NCBI GenBank assembly: GCA_027068915.1
Contig: JAMOLT010000010.1
Coordinates: 248,001-312,000 of the forward strand
DNA: 64,000 nucleotides
Source of the DNA: Sedimenticola sp.
GTDB lineage: Bacteria; Pseudomonadota; Gammaproteobacteria; Chromatiales; Chromatiaceae
Reading direction: 5' to 3'
The notes under the pieces were generated by a model. The model searched no databases, was not told where the DNA came from, and was given only the letters and a program-made list of their open reading frames with translations. Of the stretch, positions 19,252-29,353 are shown one piece after another. Every line of letters begins with the position of its first letter. The stretch's first letter is position 1. The position numbers and the translations under genes are program-made.

Positions 19252-20445
19252 TTTTTCCTGCTCCAATGAGGCAAGAGGCTGGCTGAGTATTTCCGCAAGG
19301 GAGACATCCACCCGCCGATACAATTCCCCCAAAACCGAGCCTTTGGGCCAGGCCGGCTCAGAGGCAACGGGCAACCGGTGGTCTGCCGCAAGATACACCT
19401 CGTACAGGGTGATATCCTGACTGCCCCTGGCCAGCAACCAGCGCCCTTTTTCGTTGCGCTCCACAAGCTTGCACGCCCGCAGCTTCGCCAGCAGATGCTC
19501 CGCATCTGCGCTGCAGTGCTGCAGTTTGCGCAGGGCCAGTGCGGTACCTTTTTTCTGGGTACGCGCAAGTTGCAACAGCAGACAAAGCATATTCTCCAGT
19601 TCGGCCGCCGCATCATCCCCATGCCGCACCAGCTGCCGGTATACACCCAGCCCATAAGTAAACTCCGCCCCAAGCAGCACCACCAGCCAGGACAGATAGA
19701 TCCACAACAAAAAGATAGGAATCGCCGCCAGCGCCCCATAGATGGCTTCATAAGTGGGAAAGGTGGTGAGATACCAGGCAAAACCCTGTTTGGTAAACTC
19801 AAACAATACGGCAGCAACAGCGCCGCCCAGCATTGCATGCCAAAACCTGACCGGCCGATTGGGCACCAGCCAGTACAGCAGGGTAAATGCCACGCCGGAA
19901 GTCAGGGTCGGCACCCACTCGAGCAGGGTGCGGCCCATGCCGCTGGCAGTAGCCTCGGAAATCATGGGCAGCGAAATCAGGTAGGAAGTGGCCAGCACAC
20001 TTGCCCCAACCAGCACCGGCCCCATGGACAGAACCGCCCAATACACCAGAAACTTGCTCAGCGCCCGCCGCTTGCGCCGGACTTTCCAGATCGCATTGAA
20101 GGTCTTGTCAATGGTGGCCATCAGCATGATGGCCACCACCAACAGGGCCAGAAAACCCACACCGCTGAGCCGGGACGCCTTGCTGCTGAATTCCAGCAAA
20201 TACTGATGCACCACCTCCCCGGAAGCAGGCATGAAATTCTGGAAGATGAAATCCTGCACGATCTCGCTGACTTTCTCGGCAATGGGGAATGCCGACAGGA
20301 TGGCAAGCACCACTGTCATCAAAGGCACCAGCGACAGCAGGGTGGTATATGCGAGAGAACCCGCCCTTTCCAGCCCGCCGTCAGCAAGAAAACGCTTCAT
20401 GACGCGGTGCAGGAAAACAGCGGCTGTGGACAAAAATCCTGGCAT
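19249..20445 (-). CDS. YihY/virulence factor BrkB family membrane protein
   Basis: 398 residues with about six membrane segments in the first 290 residues. The family blocks are SLAYTTLLSLVPLMTVVLAILSAFP, FNAIWKVRR, LLYWLVPNRPVRFWHAMLGG and PIFLLWIYLSWLVVLLGAEFTYG. The C-terminal ~130 residues are cytoplasmic and winged-helix-like. Once mis-assigned as RNase BN; the real role is unclear. The start MPGFLSTAAVF at 20445 has AGGA 6 bp upstream. The stop codon lies in a short inverted-repeat element. Confidence 0.88.
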   Translation of the reverse strand: MPGFLSTAAVFLHRVMKRFLADGGLERAGSLAYTTLLSLVPLMTVVLAILSAFPIAEKVSEIVQDFIFQNFMPASGEVVHQYLLEFSSKASRLSGVGFLALLVVAIMLMATIDKTFNAIWKVRRKRRALSKFLVYWAVLSMGPVLVGASVLATSYLISLPMISEATASGMGRTLLEWVPTLTSGVAFTLLYWLVPNRPVRFWHAMLGGAVAAVLFEFTKQGFAWYLTTFPTYEAIYGALAAIPIFLLWIYLSWLVVLLGAEFTYGLGVYRQLVRHGDDAAAELENMLCLLLQLARTQKKGTALALRKLQHCSADAEHLLAKLRACKLVERNEKGRWLLARGSQDITLYEVYLAADHRLPVASEPAWPKGSVLGELYRRVDVSLAEILSQPLASLEQEK

Positions 20446-20565
20446 GGTGAATCCTGAAAAATACGGGTTTTCACAGGGTACTGAAAACCAGCAGTTTGTG
20501 ATACCCCTACACCCCACCCATATTCCCGTTTACAATCTGTACATCAGGCAATAAAGGATCCCCAA

Positions 20566-22194
<1,629 letters not shown>

Positions 22195-22204
<10 letters not shown>

Positions 22205-22752
22205 CCCGGCTGGCCCACAGTATTCTCGGCCAGCACCTTCAGCCTGGCGACTTGGCAATCGATGCCACCGCCGGCAACGGCCATGACTGCTGCTTTCTCG
22301 CCCGGCAGGTTGGATCCACAGGGCGGGTTTTCGCCTTCGACATTCAGCGGCAGGCACTTGAGAGCACTGCACAACAGCTGCAGGAACAGGGGTTGGCAGC
22401 ACAGGTGCAGCTCCTTCATCACGGACACCAGCAGATGCGGGACAAACTACCCGCCGACACCCACGGAAAAATCCGGGCTGCCGTCTTCAATCTGGGCTAT
22501 CTGCCCCACGGCGACAAAAACACCATCACCACCAGCGTCACCACCCTGCCCGCCTTGCAGCAGGCCAGAGAGTTGCTGTGCCCGCTAGGCATCATCAGCG
22601 TACTCGCCTATCGGGGGCATCCCGGCGGCAGGGAAGAAGCCTCCGCAGTGGAGCGACAGCTGCAGAAGCTGGCCACAGACAAGCTGCAACTGAGCCGTAT
22701 CGAATCCTCCGGCCCGGTGCTGTTTTTGCTCGCACCCAACAGACATGATTGA
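22195..22752 (+). CDS. Class I SAM-dependent methyltransferase (YtqB/rRNA methylase-like)
   Basis: 185 residues. The SAM-binding motif I is AIDATAGNGHDCCFLA (Gly-rich loop), motif II is VFAFDIQ, and the putative catalytic motif is FNLGYLPHGDK (NLGYLP). This set defines the YtqB-like small methyltransferases annotated as rRNA methylases; the bona fide substrate is uncertain. It overlaps hda by 10 bp and yqaA by 8 bp. Confidence 0.85.
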
Positions 22753-23176
22753 AAACAGCGGGCTGTGGGGACTGTTCTTCAGCAGCTTTCTGGCGGCAAC
22801 CCTGTTGCCAGGCGGCTCTGAAGCGATACTGCTGTGGCTGAACTACCAGCAGAGCTACAGCCCCACACTGCTGTTGCTCACTGCGACCCTGGGCAACACC
22901 CTGGGGGGACTCAGCAGCTGGGGCATTGGCCGCTGGCTGCGCTATCGTTTCCCTGAAGCGGGATTGCACAAACCGCGTCAGAAAAAAGCCCTGGCCTGGC
23001 TGGAAAAGCACGGTTCGCCACTATTGCTGCTGTCCTGGGTTCCCATCATCGGCGACCCCCTGTGTGTAGCCGCTGGCTGGACGCGCATGCCCTTGTTCCA
23101 GTCAGCCCTGTTCATCGCCCTGGGAAAGGGGGCTCGCTATGGCCTGTTGCTGTGGGTATCATCAACATCTGGCTGA
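22745..23176 (+). CDS. YqaA/DedA-like membrane protein
   Basis: 143 residues with four or so hydrophobic stretches and the YqaA signature: FLAATLLPGGSEAILL near the N-terminus, LGNTLGGLSSWGIGRW, and PIIGDPLCVAAGW in the re-entrant region. A DedA/SNARE-associated superfamily member, probably a lipid or ion transporter in the inner membrane. Translationally coupled to the methyltransferase upstream. Confidence 0.88.
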   Translation: MIENSGLWGLFFSSFLAATLLPGGSEAILLWLNYQQSYSPTLLLLTATLGNTLGGLSSWGIGRWLRYRFPEAGLHKPRQKKALAWLEKHGSPLLLLSWVPIIGDPLCVAAGWTRMPLFQSALFIALGKGARYGLLLWVSSTSG

Positions 23177-23191
23177 GCACTATCAACACCC

Positions 23192-23833
23192 ATGCAAACT
23201 ACCACCTCCATAAAAACCACGCGCATCGACCTCATCCGCCACGGCGAGCCTCAGGGGGGTAGCCTGTACCGCGGCGCCAGCATTGACGACCCACTCAGCG
23301 AAAAGGGTTGGCGGCAAATGTGGCAAGCCGTGGGAGAACAGAACCATTGGGATCAGATAATAACTTCGCCCATGCTGCGCTGCCTTGCATTCGCCCGGGC
23401 GCTTGCAGACAGGCATGAATTACCGGTAGCCGTGGAAAGGGATTTTCGTGAAGTGGGTTTTGGCGACTGGGAAGGCCACAGCCCGGACAGCATCAGGCAA
23501 AGCCATCCCGGGGAATACCAGGCCTTCTACACCGACCCGGTGAACAACCGCCCCCGGAACGCAGAAGACCTGTACCAATTCGGAACCCGCGTAGCAACGG
23601 CCCTGGAACGGGCAGCCTCAGAATCCGGCGGCCGGAACATCCTCATTATCGCCCATGCCGGCGTCATACGCGCCGCGCTGGGTTATGTCATGCAGGCGCC
23701 TGCTGCTGCCTGGTATCGGGTCAGGGTCAACAATGCAGGCATCAGCCGCTTTCAGTTTACCTCACTGGGGAAACAGCTTGTTTTTCATAATCTACCTCAT
23801 CTTCCGGACGGAGAAGCAGATCCGCCGGGATAA
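23192..23833 (+). CDS. Histidine phosphatase family protein (CobC-like)
   Basis: 213 residues. The catalytic motif LIRHGEPQGG (RHG) is near residue 15. A second basic site is TSPMLRCLAFA, then FREVGFGDWEGHS and the late catalytic His in IIAHAGVIRAAL. The FGDWEG block resembles alpha-ribazole-5'-phosphate phosphatases, but no cobalamin genes adjoin, so the substrate stays open. Its last 77 bp overlap the 3' end of the convergent membrane-protein gene. Confidence 0.85.
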   Translation: MQTTTSIKTTRIDLIRHGEPQGGSLYRGASIDDPLSEKGWRQMWQAVGEQNHWDQIITSPMLRCLAFARALADRHELPVAVERDFREVGFGDWEGHSPDSIRQSHPGEYQAFYTDPVNNRPRNAEDLYQFGTRVATALERAASESGGRNILIIAHAGVIRAALGYVMQAPAAAWYRVRVNNAGISRFQFTSLGKQLVFHNLPHLPDGEADPPG

Positions 23834-24971
23834 ATTCCCCCGCAGACACGGCCAGCACCTGAGCATTCTGTTGCAGCGGCAGAAAACTTTCATCCAGGAC
23901 TTTGGCATATACCTGTTGCAGGGATTCTTTCAACTGCTCCTGCTGAACCGTTATGGCGGCATGTATATCATCCTCGAACACCTTTCGGTTCAATGCCTCA
24001 TCCAGCTCTATTACCACCTTGTCAATGGCCACCCATGCCACCAGGCCACCAATTGCACCACAAACCAGTGCCGCCGGCCCCGCCGGGCTGCAGACCAGCG
24101 CGCCTGCACCGGCCCCCGCCAGCGCCCCGCCACCCTTGACTGCGGATTTGGCCGCCAGCTTGACAAGAAGCGCGGAAGCCGCATGAAAGCTCTTGGTTGC
24201 TGCAATGTCTGCCACGGTCTTTTTCACCACAGCCGCACCCATGCCCTTGGCAAGTGCTGCTCCCGTCCCTGTAGCTGCCAAAGTGGCGAACACTTGCCGG
24301 CTCACATCTGTCGTGCTGAGTTGCAAGTTGGAAGAAAACAACTGATCCAGATCCAGGCTGTCGCCGATAACAACCTCCCCCGCGTCTGACGGTCGGGAGT
24401 TGGCCGCAACAAACAACTGTAATTTTGCAGCCAACCTCCCCCCTGACTGTTGCATCCCTTGCAGCAATCCGGCATTCAGATCCGCCAGCATGGCATCCAG
24501 GTTTACATCCAGTGCCGCAGGCAGAAAAACCGTCTCCTTGAGGCGTTGCTCCAGATATTCTGCCATATCACCACCAACAGCATGGGCATAGCGCATGTAT
24601 TCACCGGTAAGGGAGTAGTACCAGTCTGCAAAATCACCAACATGCCCATGCACCGGCGCAAACGCCACCGCCACGGCAGCATCTATTCGTTGTTGCAACT
24701 GCTGCTGCAGTGTTTTTCGCTCGGCATCCACTGCATCTTGCATGTCCAGGGAAAGCTGCAGGCGGCTGGCTTCGGGGACTACCCTTCGTTCCCCGTTTAG
24801 AATCACATACAGTAGAGCCTGAACCGGCCCTGCCTGCTGCTGCACCTGCTTTTCGGCCAGCTGCTTGCCTCCGCGCAACAGGGCAAAACTGGCGAGCAGA
24901 GCCAGCAGCACGATCATGCCGAAGAAGCCCAGCCATACCAGCTTGGTGGAAGATGTATTACCGCGATTCAC
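23757..24971 (-). CDS. Uncharacterised membrane-anchored protein with glycine-rich hydrophobic C-terminus
   Basis: About 404 residues. One N-terminal membrane segment (LGFFGMIVLLALLASFALL) is followed by a long helical, Gln/Ala-rich periplasmic region. The second half has a hydrophobic, Gly/Ala-rich stretch (ALAGAGAGALVCSPAGPAALVCGAIGGLVAWVAIDK) that could insert in membranes. I prefer the GTG at 24971, four bases after the TAA of the upstream gene, over a TTG at 24992; it has a GGGG ribosome site. Family not recognised. It is paired with the next gene, suggesting a two-component membrane unit. Confidence 0.7.
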   Translation of the reverse strand: MNRGNTSSTKLVWLGFFGMIVLLALLASFALLRGGKQLAEKQVQQQAGPVQALLYVILNGERRVVPEASRLQLSLDMQDAVDAERKTLQQQLQQRIDAAVAVAFAPVHGHVGDFADWYYSLTGEYMRYAHAVGGDMAEYLEQRLKETVFLPAALDVNLDAMLADLNAGLLQGMQQSGGRLAAKLQLFVAANSRPSDAGEVVIGDSLDLDQLFSSNLQLSTTDVSRQVFATLAATGTGAALAKGMGAAVVKKTVADIAATKSFHAASALLVKLAAKSAVKGGGALAGAGAGALVCSPAGPAALVCGAIGGLVAWVAIDKVVIELDEALNRKVFEDDIHAAITVQQEQLKESLQQVYAKVLDESFLPLQQNAQVLAVSAGEFIPADLLLRPEDEVDYEKQAVSPVR

Positions 24972-24975
24972 AGTA

Positions 24976-25749
24976 TTACCCCGCTCCAGCAAAATCCGGT
25001 TTTCGGATCAGGGTTCCCAGAAGCGCGCGGCTCCATGCCCAAAGGGAAAGACCAGACCAGAAAAAAAACAGCAGCCAGCCTGCTATCCTGCTCCACGCAT
25101 GATCAACAGATTCCAGCCCCTGATGGACAAAACGCGCAGCCAGGGCATGCTGCACAGCCTGCAGCCGCACCAGTGGCGACACCAGGTCACAAGCCAGCCG
25201 TTCCTGCTGCGCCGCATGTAGCACGGTTTCCTGCCAGGACATGTTTTTGTACGCAATCTGTTTTTCGAACATCTGCCCGCTCGCCAGCAATAACGCCAGC
25301 AACAAGGTATTGACCGTTACCAGAATGCGCCGGGCGATAATGCCAGATTGCCCCGGCTTCACCTGGGTCTGCAATAACGCCCGAAGCCAGCCATGAATAG
25401 TGTACATGAGAATAACATTGGCGAGCAGCACCCACCAAAACCACAGGGGCCAGTCCAGCGCTTCAAGAAACAGGACAAAGGTAAAGAACGTGGCCTTTAC
25501 AACCTGCCACAGCATCAGGAGCATTTTCCGGGACAGCAACCGGGACAGCCAGCCGTCATCGCGCAGATACATACCCACCATGGCGCGCCGTCGCATCAAC
25601 GCCACTTCCAGCATGTTCAGCGCGATCAGACCCAGAACGGGAAACATCAGCGCCAGTACAATCAGGCAGGGGAAATTGTCCTTCCCCAGAAACCAGGCGG
25701 CCAGCGCCACGCCAGGCAGGAACATATATAGCAAGCCGGCTAACCGCAA
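24976..25749 (-). CDS. Uncharacterised multi-spanning membrane protein
   Basis: 257 residues with about five or six membrane segments (for example LIVLALMFPVLGLIALNML, WPLWFWWVLLANVILMY, ILVTVNTLLLALLLASG and the C-terminal WLLFFFWSGLSLWAWS). The central region with MSWQETVLHAAQQERL would be periplasmic. The start may be TTG at 25749, right behind the DUF3820 stop (TGAGTTG), or ATG at 25725. Family not recognised. It lies just before its partner and is probably co-transcribed with DUF3820. Confidence 0.7.
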   Translation of the reverse strand: MRLAGLLYMFLPGVALAAWFLGKDNFPCLIVLALMFPVLGLIALNMLEVALMRRRAMVGMYLRDDGWLSRLLSRKMLLMLWQVVKATFFTFVLFLEALDWPLWFWWVLLANVILMYTIHGWLRALLQTQVKPGQSGIIARRILVTVNTLLLALLLASGQMFEKQIAYKNMSWQETVLHAAQQERLACDLVSPLVRLQAVQHALAARFVHQGLESVDHAWSRIAGWLLFFFWSGLSLWAWSRALLGTLIRKPDFAGAG

Positions 25750-25750
25750 C

Positions 25751-25978
25751 TCAATGCACCGTGGGAAGCTTTTTCAGGGGTTCAATCAGGTACTCAAGGC
25801 CATTAATCTTTATCTCCAGGGCAAGCTGCATTAACTCCCCCAACTTCCCCTCAGGAAAGCCTTTGTTGGAAAACCACAGCAAGTAGGGCTCGGGAAGATC
25901 GATGAGCGGGCACCCCTTGTACTTTCCAAAGGGCATGGAGGTTTTGGCCAGTTTCAGCAGGTCTGTCTTGTCAAACAT
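25751..25978 (-). CDS. DUF3820 family protein
   Basis: 75 residues, MFDKTDLLKLAKTSMPFGKYKG..., with the family motif MPFGKYKGCPLIDLPEPYLLWF that resembles a single-stranded nucleic-acid or exonuclease-associated module. Small cytoplasmic protein of unknown function, widespread in Gammaproteobacteria. First gene of a three-gene leftward group. Confidence 0.88.
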   Translation of the reverse strand: MFDKTDLLKLAKTSMPFGKYKGCPLIDLPEPYLLWFSNKGFPEGKLGELMQLALEIKINGLEYLIEPLKKLPTVH

Positions 25979-26020
25979 GATAGGAATGGCAGGTACTTTC
26001 AGGTTTTACCATAACAGAAA

Positions 26021-26043
26021 AAGGGCGGCCAATGGCCGCCCCT
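26021..26043 (-). terminator. Rho-independent terminator of the idr operon
   Basis: A near-perfect GC hairpin, GGGCGGCC-AAT-GGCCGCCC, lies 27 bp past the stop of the molybdopterin subunit. On the minus strand it is followed by a U-rich run (TTTTTC). Well placed to end the four-gene iodate-reductase-like transcript. Confidence 0.8.
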
Positions 26044-26069
26044 TGTTTTCCCCCTCAGTTAGCGGAAGC

Positions 26070-28763
26070 TTACACTACATTACGCGGCGCAAAAGACATG
26101 TGCGTAAACTCATGCTTGTACTTGGATTCCCCGATCTTCTTGACTCGGGAAACCCCCATCTTGAAGTTGTAGTTTCCGCTGATCTGGTCAGGCACCCGGC
26201 CTTGCAGGACGTTGGAAGGCTGGCTGGTATTAAGGAAGTAGGAATACATGGTTCCCTTCTTCACATGAGGCGTGACAATAGCTACTGCTTCCACAGCGGC
26301 CTTGTTCAGCTCGATCCAGCCATTCTTCAGCAACTCAGCAAAGTTGAAGTCTGACCCATGCACACCCTTGATGGTCTGGCGGAAAACCGGCACACGATCG
26401 GTATACAGCAGGATCTTGTCTCCGGATTCGATACCCCGTGCGGCGGCATCATCAGGATGAATCTCCGTCCAGTTTTCCGGCCAGCGCTGGGCGATGTAGG
26501 CGCGACGATCCACATCATCAAAACCGGACTGCCAGATTTCATTGATGCGGCCGTTGGTATGCCACAGTTCGTCCTTCTTCGGGCTCATCCACTCCCAGTA
26601 ATCGGAGAACAGGCTCCAGGGATGCTTCTGGATGTTGACCTTGCCGGTTTGGGAATTGAAATGGGTCATTTTCTTGTTGACCATATTCGCACCCTGGGTG
26701 CGGCCTTGTGCTTCCATCATTTCCGGTGTCATCTCGGTATCGTGCAAACGCACACTACCCATCAATTCACCAGTCTTGTAGTTGTAGAAAGTCGGCCCCT
26801 GGATGCCTTCAGTACCCATCTCGCGTAGCTTCTCATGCAGGGTCTTGCCCTCCTTGTGAGCCGCCACCTTGATCATGTGATAGGCCTTGCGGTTGCCACG
26901 GCTGAAGCGCGAAGACTCTTCGCAGACTTCATTGGAGTTTTTCCAGTCATAGCCATCGAAGCCCATGCGCTGCGCTATCTGGGAGACGATCCACCAGTCC
27001 GGCTTGGCATCACCCGGAGCATCATAGAACTTGGAATACAGGCGGATGCGGCGCTCGCCGTTGGCCCGTACAAAGTCCTCCTCACCCCAGGTTGCTGCCG
27101 GCAGCACGATGTCGGCAAACTTCGAACCAATGGGATCACGCAGGTAGATATCCTGGTTGAGCACCACTGTGCCGCCAGAATCCATACGCTTCTTCAGCGT
27201 GTCGATAATGGCCTGCTTGTTGGAAGAACGAACCTGATTGGGGTTATTGGTAACCAGTTCCTCAAACTTGTTGTTCAACCCCTGGGCTCCGCACATGGCC
27301 TGAATCCAGGTAGTGCCGACCACATGGGCAAAGCGGGTGAGACCGGAGTAGAAGTAACGGTCACAATCCATAGCCTGACGACGGCGACCGGGACGCTTCT
27401 GTGGGGACTTGTTGCGAGGAAGACCGGCACCGCCGGTACCGCCACGCTGGTGCCCGCCGAAACGACCAACCACCTGACCCGGACGTCCACCTGCACCACA
27501 AATAGTAGCCAGTGAACTCACCGCATTGGTATTACCGGTATTATTGCTCCAGTAGAAGCCTTTCTCGATGGCCAGAGAGGTTTTGGGACGGCTGCCGTCC
27601 GCCTTGGGTTTGGCCATCCACTCTGCAGCCTGATAGATCTGCTCAACAGGAATGTTGGCGATCCTGGCAGCTTCTTTGGGATCATATTCCTTCTGGGCGA
27701 GGTTCCATTTCTTGTAGTCGTCAACACCCTTGGTCTGGAACTTGCCCCAAGTGGTACGCCACTGCCAGGGAGTGTTACGAGTGCCCTGACCGAAACCGGA
27801 ACTGGACTCCCATTTGTTGTTGACCCATTTTTTGATCCAGTCAGAGTCTTCCCAGCCATTTTCGAGGATGACCCGGGCGATAGCACCCAGGACGGGGACA
27901 TCCGTACCGGGATCAACCTGGATGAACAGGGCATTTCCCCTGCTCTTGGCATAGGCCAGACCGGCAGTTTCCCGCACATTCAGCCAGATGGTTTTCTGCC
28001 CCTGATCAATGGCCGGTTTGATGAACTGGTTGAAGATCATGGTCTTGGTTTCATACGGGTCGGTTCCGCAGATCATCAACACTTCCGCATCACCCCAGTC
28101 CCGGTACGACGGACCAAAGTTGTCAAAACCCGCATCCCGGAATCCGGGCGTCGAGGTAACATCAGCCGGCGTATCATGGAAGGTGAAATTCGCGGTATTG
28201 ATGTCACCCTTGGAAAACTTGCTAAGGGCGTAGGTGTTTTCCACGAACTGGTAGGAGAATGTTTTCATCCCGTAGGCATTGGCACCATGCTCCTTGACCG
28301 TGTGCCTGATCAACTCTGCGGCCACATCCAGGGCGGTATCCCAGGAAACCGGCTGCAAAGTACCATTGATGCGAATCATGGGTGACATGAGGCGATCTCT
28401 GGTGGGTTTCTTGGGGTTATAGCACTTCTCGGCGATGGTGCCGCCACGAATGGAGGAGTCACCACCAATGTTGACCACCTTGGAGTTCTTGTCAGGAACG
28501 ATGACCACCTTGTGTGGCTTGCCGTTATGCATCACCACATTATGCTGTGTAGGCGCCACCCAGGCCTGCATGGGGCCGGCAGGAAAGTCCACACCAAAAG
28601 CATTTTGCGAAGCCTTGGGGCCACCATCTTTTGCACTTGCCGGCCAGCGGTAGACCTTGTAACCGCAGGCGACGATACAATAGTCACAGCAGGTTGTCAG
28701 AACTTCCGCATTCTTGGGAGGCAATGGGGTTTTATCTTCTGGAACATAATCGAGTATAGACAT
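26070..28763 (-). CDS. idrA: Iodate reductase-like molybdopterin catalytic subunit (AioA/IdrA family)
   Basis: 897 residues, no signal peptide. The N-terminal Fe-S motif TTCCDYCIVACGYKVYRWP gives C26-x2-C29-x3-C33, with a Ser region (GGDSSIRGG) where a fourth Cys would sit, implying a [3Fe-4S] cluster as in AioA. Mo-bis-MGD-binding blocks include MICGTDPYETKTM and FADIVLPAATWGEEDFVRANGERR. By eye the AioA arsenite-pocket His block (RIHNRP...ECHATRE) is replaced here by FTFHDTPADVTSTPGFRD, while GRFGGHQRG is kept; this favours iodate over arsenite. The partners (Rieske plus two di-heme peroxidases) are those of the published idrABP1P2 cluster. Export would ride on the Tat signal of IdrB. A GGAGG ribosome site precedes the ATG. 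Confidence 0.8.
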   Translation of the reverse strand: MSILDYVPEDKTPLPPKNAEVLTTCCDYCIVACGYKVYRWPASAKDGGPKASQNAFGVDFPAGPMQAWVAPTQHNVVMHNGKPHKVVIVPDKNSKVVNIGGDSSIRGGTIAEKCYNPKKPTRDRLMSPMIRINGTLQPVSWDTALDVAAELIRHTVKEHGANAYGMKTFSYQFVENTYALSKFSKGDINTANFTFHDTPADVTSTPGFRDAGFDNFGPSYRDWGDAEVLMICGTDPYETKTMIFNQFIKPAIDQGQKTIWLNVRETAGLAYAKSRGNALFIQVDPGTDVPVLGAIARVILENGWEDSDWIKKWVNNKWESSSGFGQGTRNTPWQWRTTWGKFQTKGVDDYKKWNLAQKEYDPKEAARIANIPVEQIYQAAEWMAKPKADGSRPKTSLAIEKGFYWSNNTGNTNAVSSLATICGAGGRPGQVVGRFGGHQRGGTGGAGLPRNKSPQKRPGRRRQAMDCDRYFYSGLTRFAHVVGTTWIQAMCGAQGLNNKFEELVTNNPNQVRSSNKQAIIDTLKKRMDSGGTVVLNQDIYLRDPIGSKFADIVLPAATWGEEDFVRANGERRIRLYSKFYDAPGDAKPDWWIVSQIAQRMGFDGYDWKNSNEVCEESSRFSRGNRKAYHMIKVAAHKEGKTLHEKLREMGTEGIQGPTFYNYKTGELMGSVRLHDTEMTPEMMEAQGRTQGANMVNKKMTHFNSQTGKVNIQKHPWSLFSDYWEWMSPKKDELWHTNGRINEIWQSGFDDVDRRAYIAQRWPENWTEIHPDDAAARGIESGDKILLYTDRVPVFRQTIKGVHGSDFNFAELLKNGWIELNKAAVEAVAIVTPHVKKGTMYSYFLNTSQPSNVLQGRVPDQISGNYNFKMGVSRVKKIGESKYKHEFTHMSFAPRNVV

Positions 28764-28777
28764 CTTATATATCCTCC

Positions 28778-29353
28778 CTAGGCATCCATCAGGTTTTCGT
28801 TACGGCCGAACAACAGCCCCATAATGCCAACGGCGTATATATCATCGCCATCGACCTCCAGCAATACCTGAGGGATACTCTGGTAAGCCTGCCCGGACAC
28901 GATAATCCCGTGGCGGGTCAAATCATAGGTGGACAGGTGCAGGGGACATTGCCCCAGCACGCGGTGCTCGCCCACGGCCTGATACTTGCCATTCATCGGA
29001 CCACCTTGGTGCGTGCAAAGGTAGCTAAAAGCCACCACATCACGCTGGGAACCAACACCACCACCCGCTTTGGCGCCGTCCATCTTTACGACGAAGCACT
29101 GGGAATTGGGGCCGTCATCAGGATAGTTGAAATCCACAGGCTGGTTATCTTTTAACTCACTCAGGCGAGCGACCTTCATGCGTGGATAAGTTACCACCCG
29201 CGCCTTGGCCTGGGCCTCACCCGGGAAAAGGCTGATAGATATGGTGCTGGCAGCTACAGCCGTAGTACCTGAGTACATCAGGAATTGCCGGCGATTCAAC
29301 ATGCATCGGCCATGATCAGCCGCTGTTTCATCTTTTTTCTTTGTATCGCTCAT
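28778..29353 (-). CDS. idrB: Rieske [2Fe-2S] subunit of the iodate reductase-like enzyme
   Basis: 191 residues with a twin-arginine signal: NRRQFLMYSGTTAVAASTI after a charged leader. The Rieske ligands are CTH (LCTHQGGPM) and CPLH (GQCPLHLSTYD). This is the small subunit of AioBA/IdrAB-type enzymes. It takes electrons from cytochrome c and passes them to the Mo subunit's Fe-S cluster, and it carries the signal-less large subunit through Tat. Its ATG overlaps the preceding stop by one base (TAATG), and idrA begins 14 bp downstream. Confidence 0.85.
   Translation of the reverse strand: MSDTKKKDETAADHGRCMLNRRQFLMYSGTTAVAASTISISLFPGEAQAKARVVTYPRMKVARLSELKDNQPVDFNYPDDGPNSQCFVVKMDGAKAGGGVGSQRDVVAFSYLCTHQGGPMNGKYQAVGEHRVLGQCPLHLSTYDLTRHGIIVSGQAYQSIPQVLLEVDGDDIYAVGIMGLLFGRNENLMDA

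Noticed and set aside
26070-28763. Reading the Mo subunit as a nitrate reductase or plain arsenite oxidase
   Set aside because: No narH/narI-like partners for nitrate. The AioA His block is not conserved and the two peroxidase partners fit iodate reductase better. Arsenite oxidase remains a weaker alternative.
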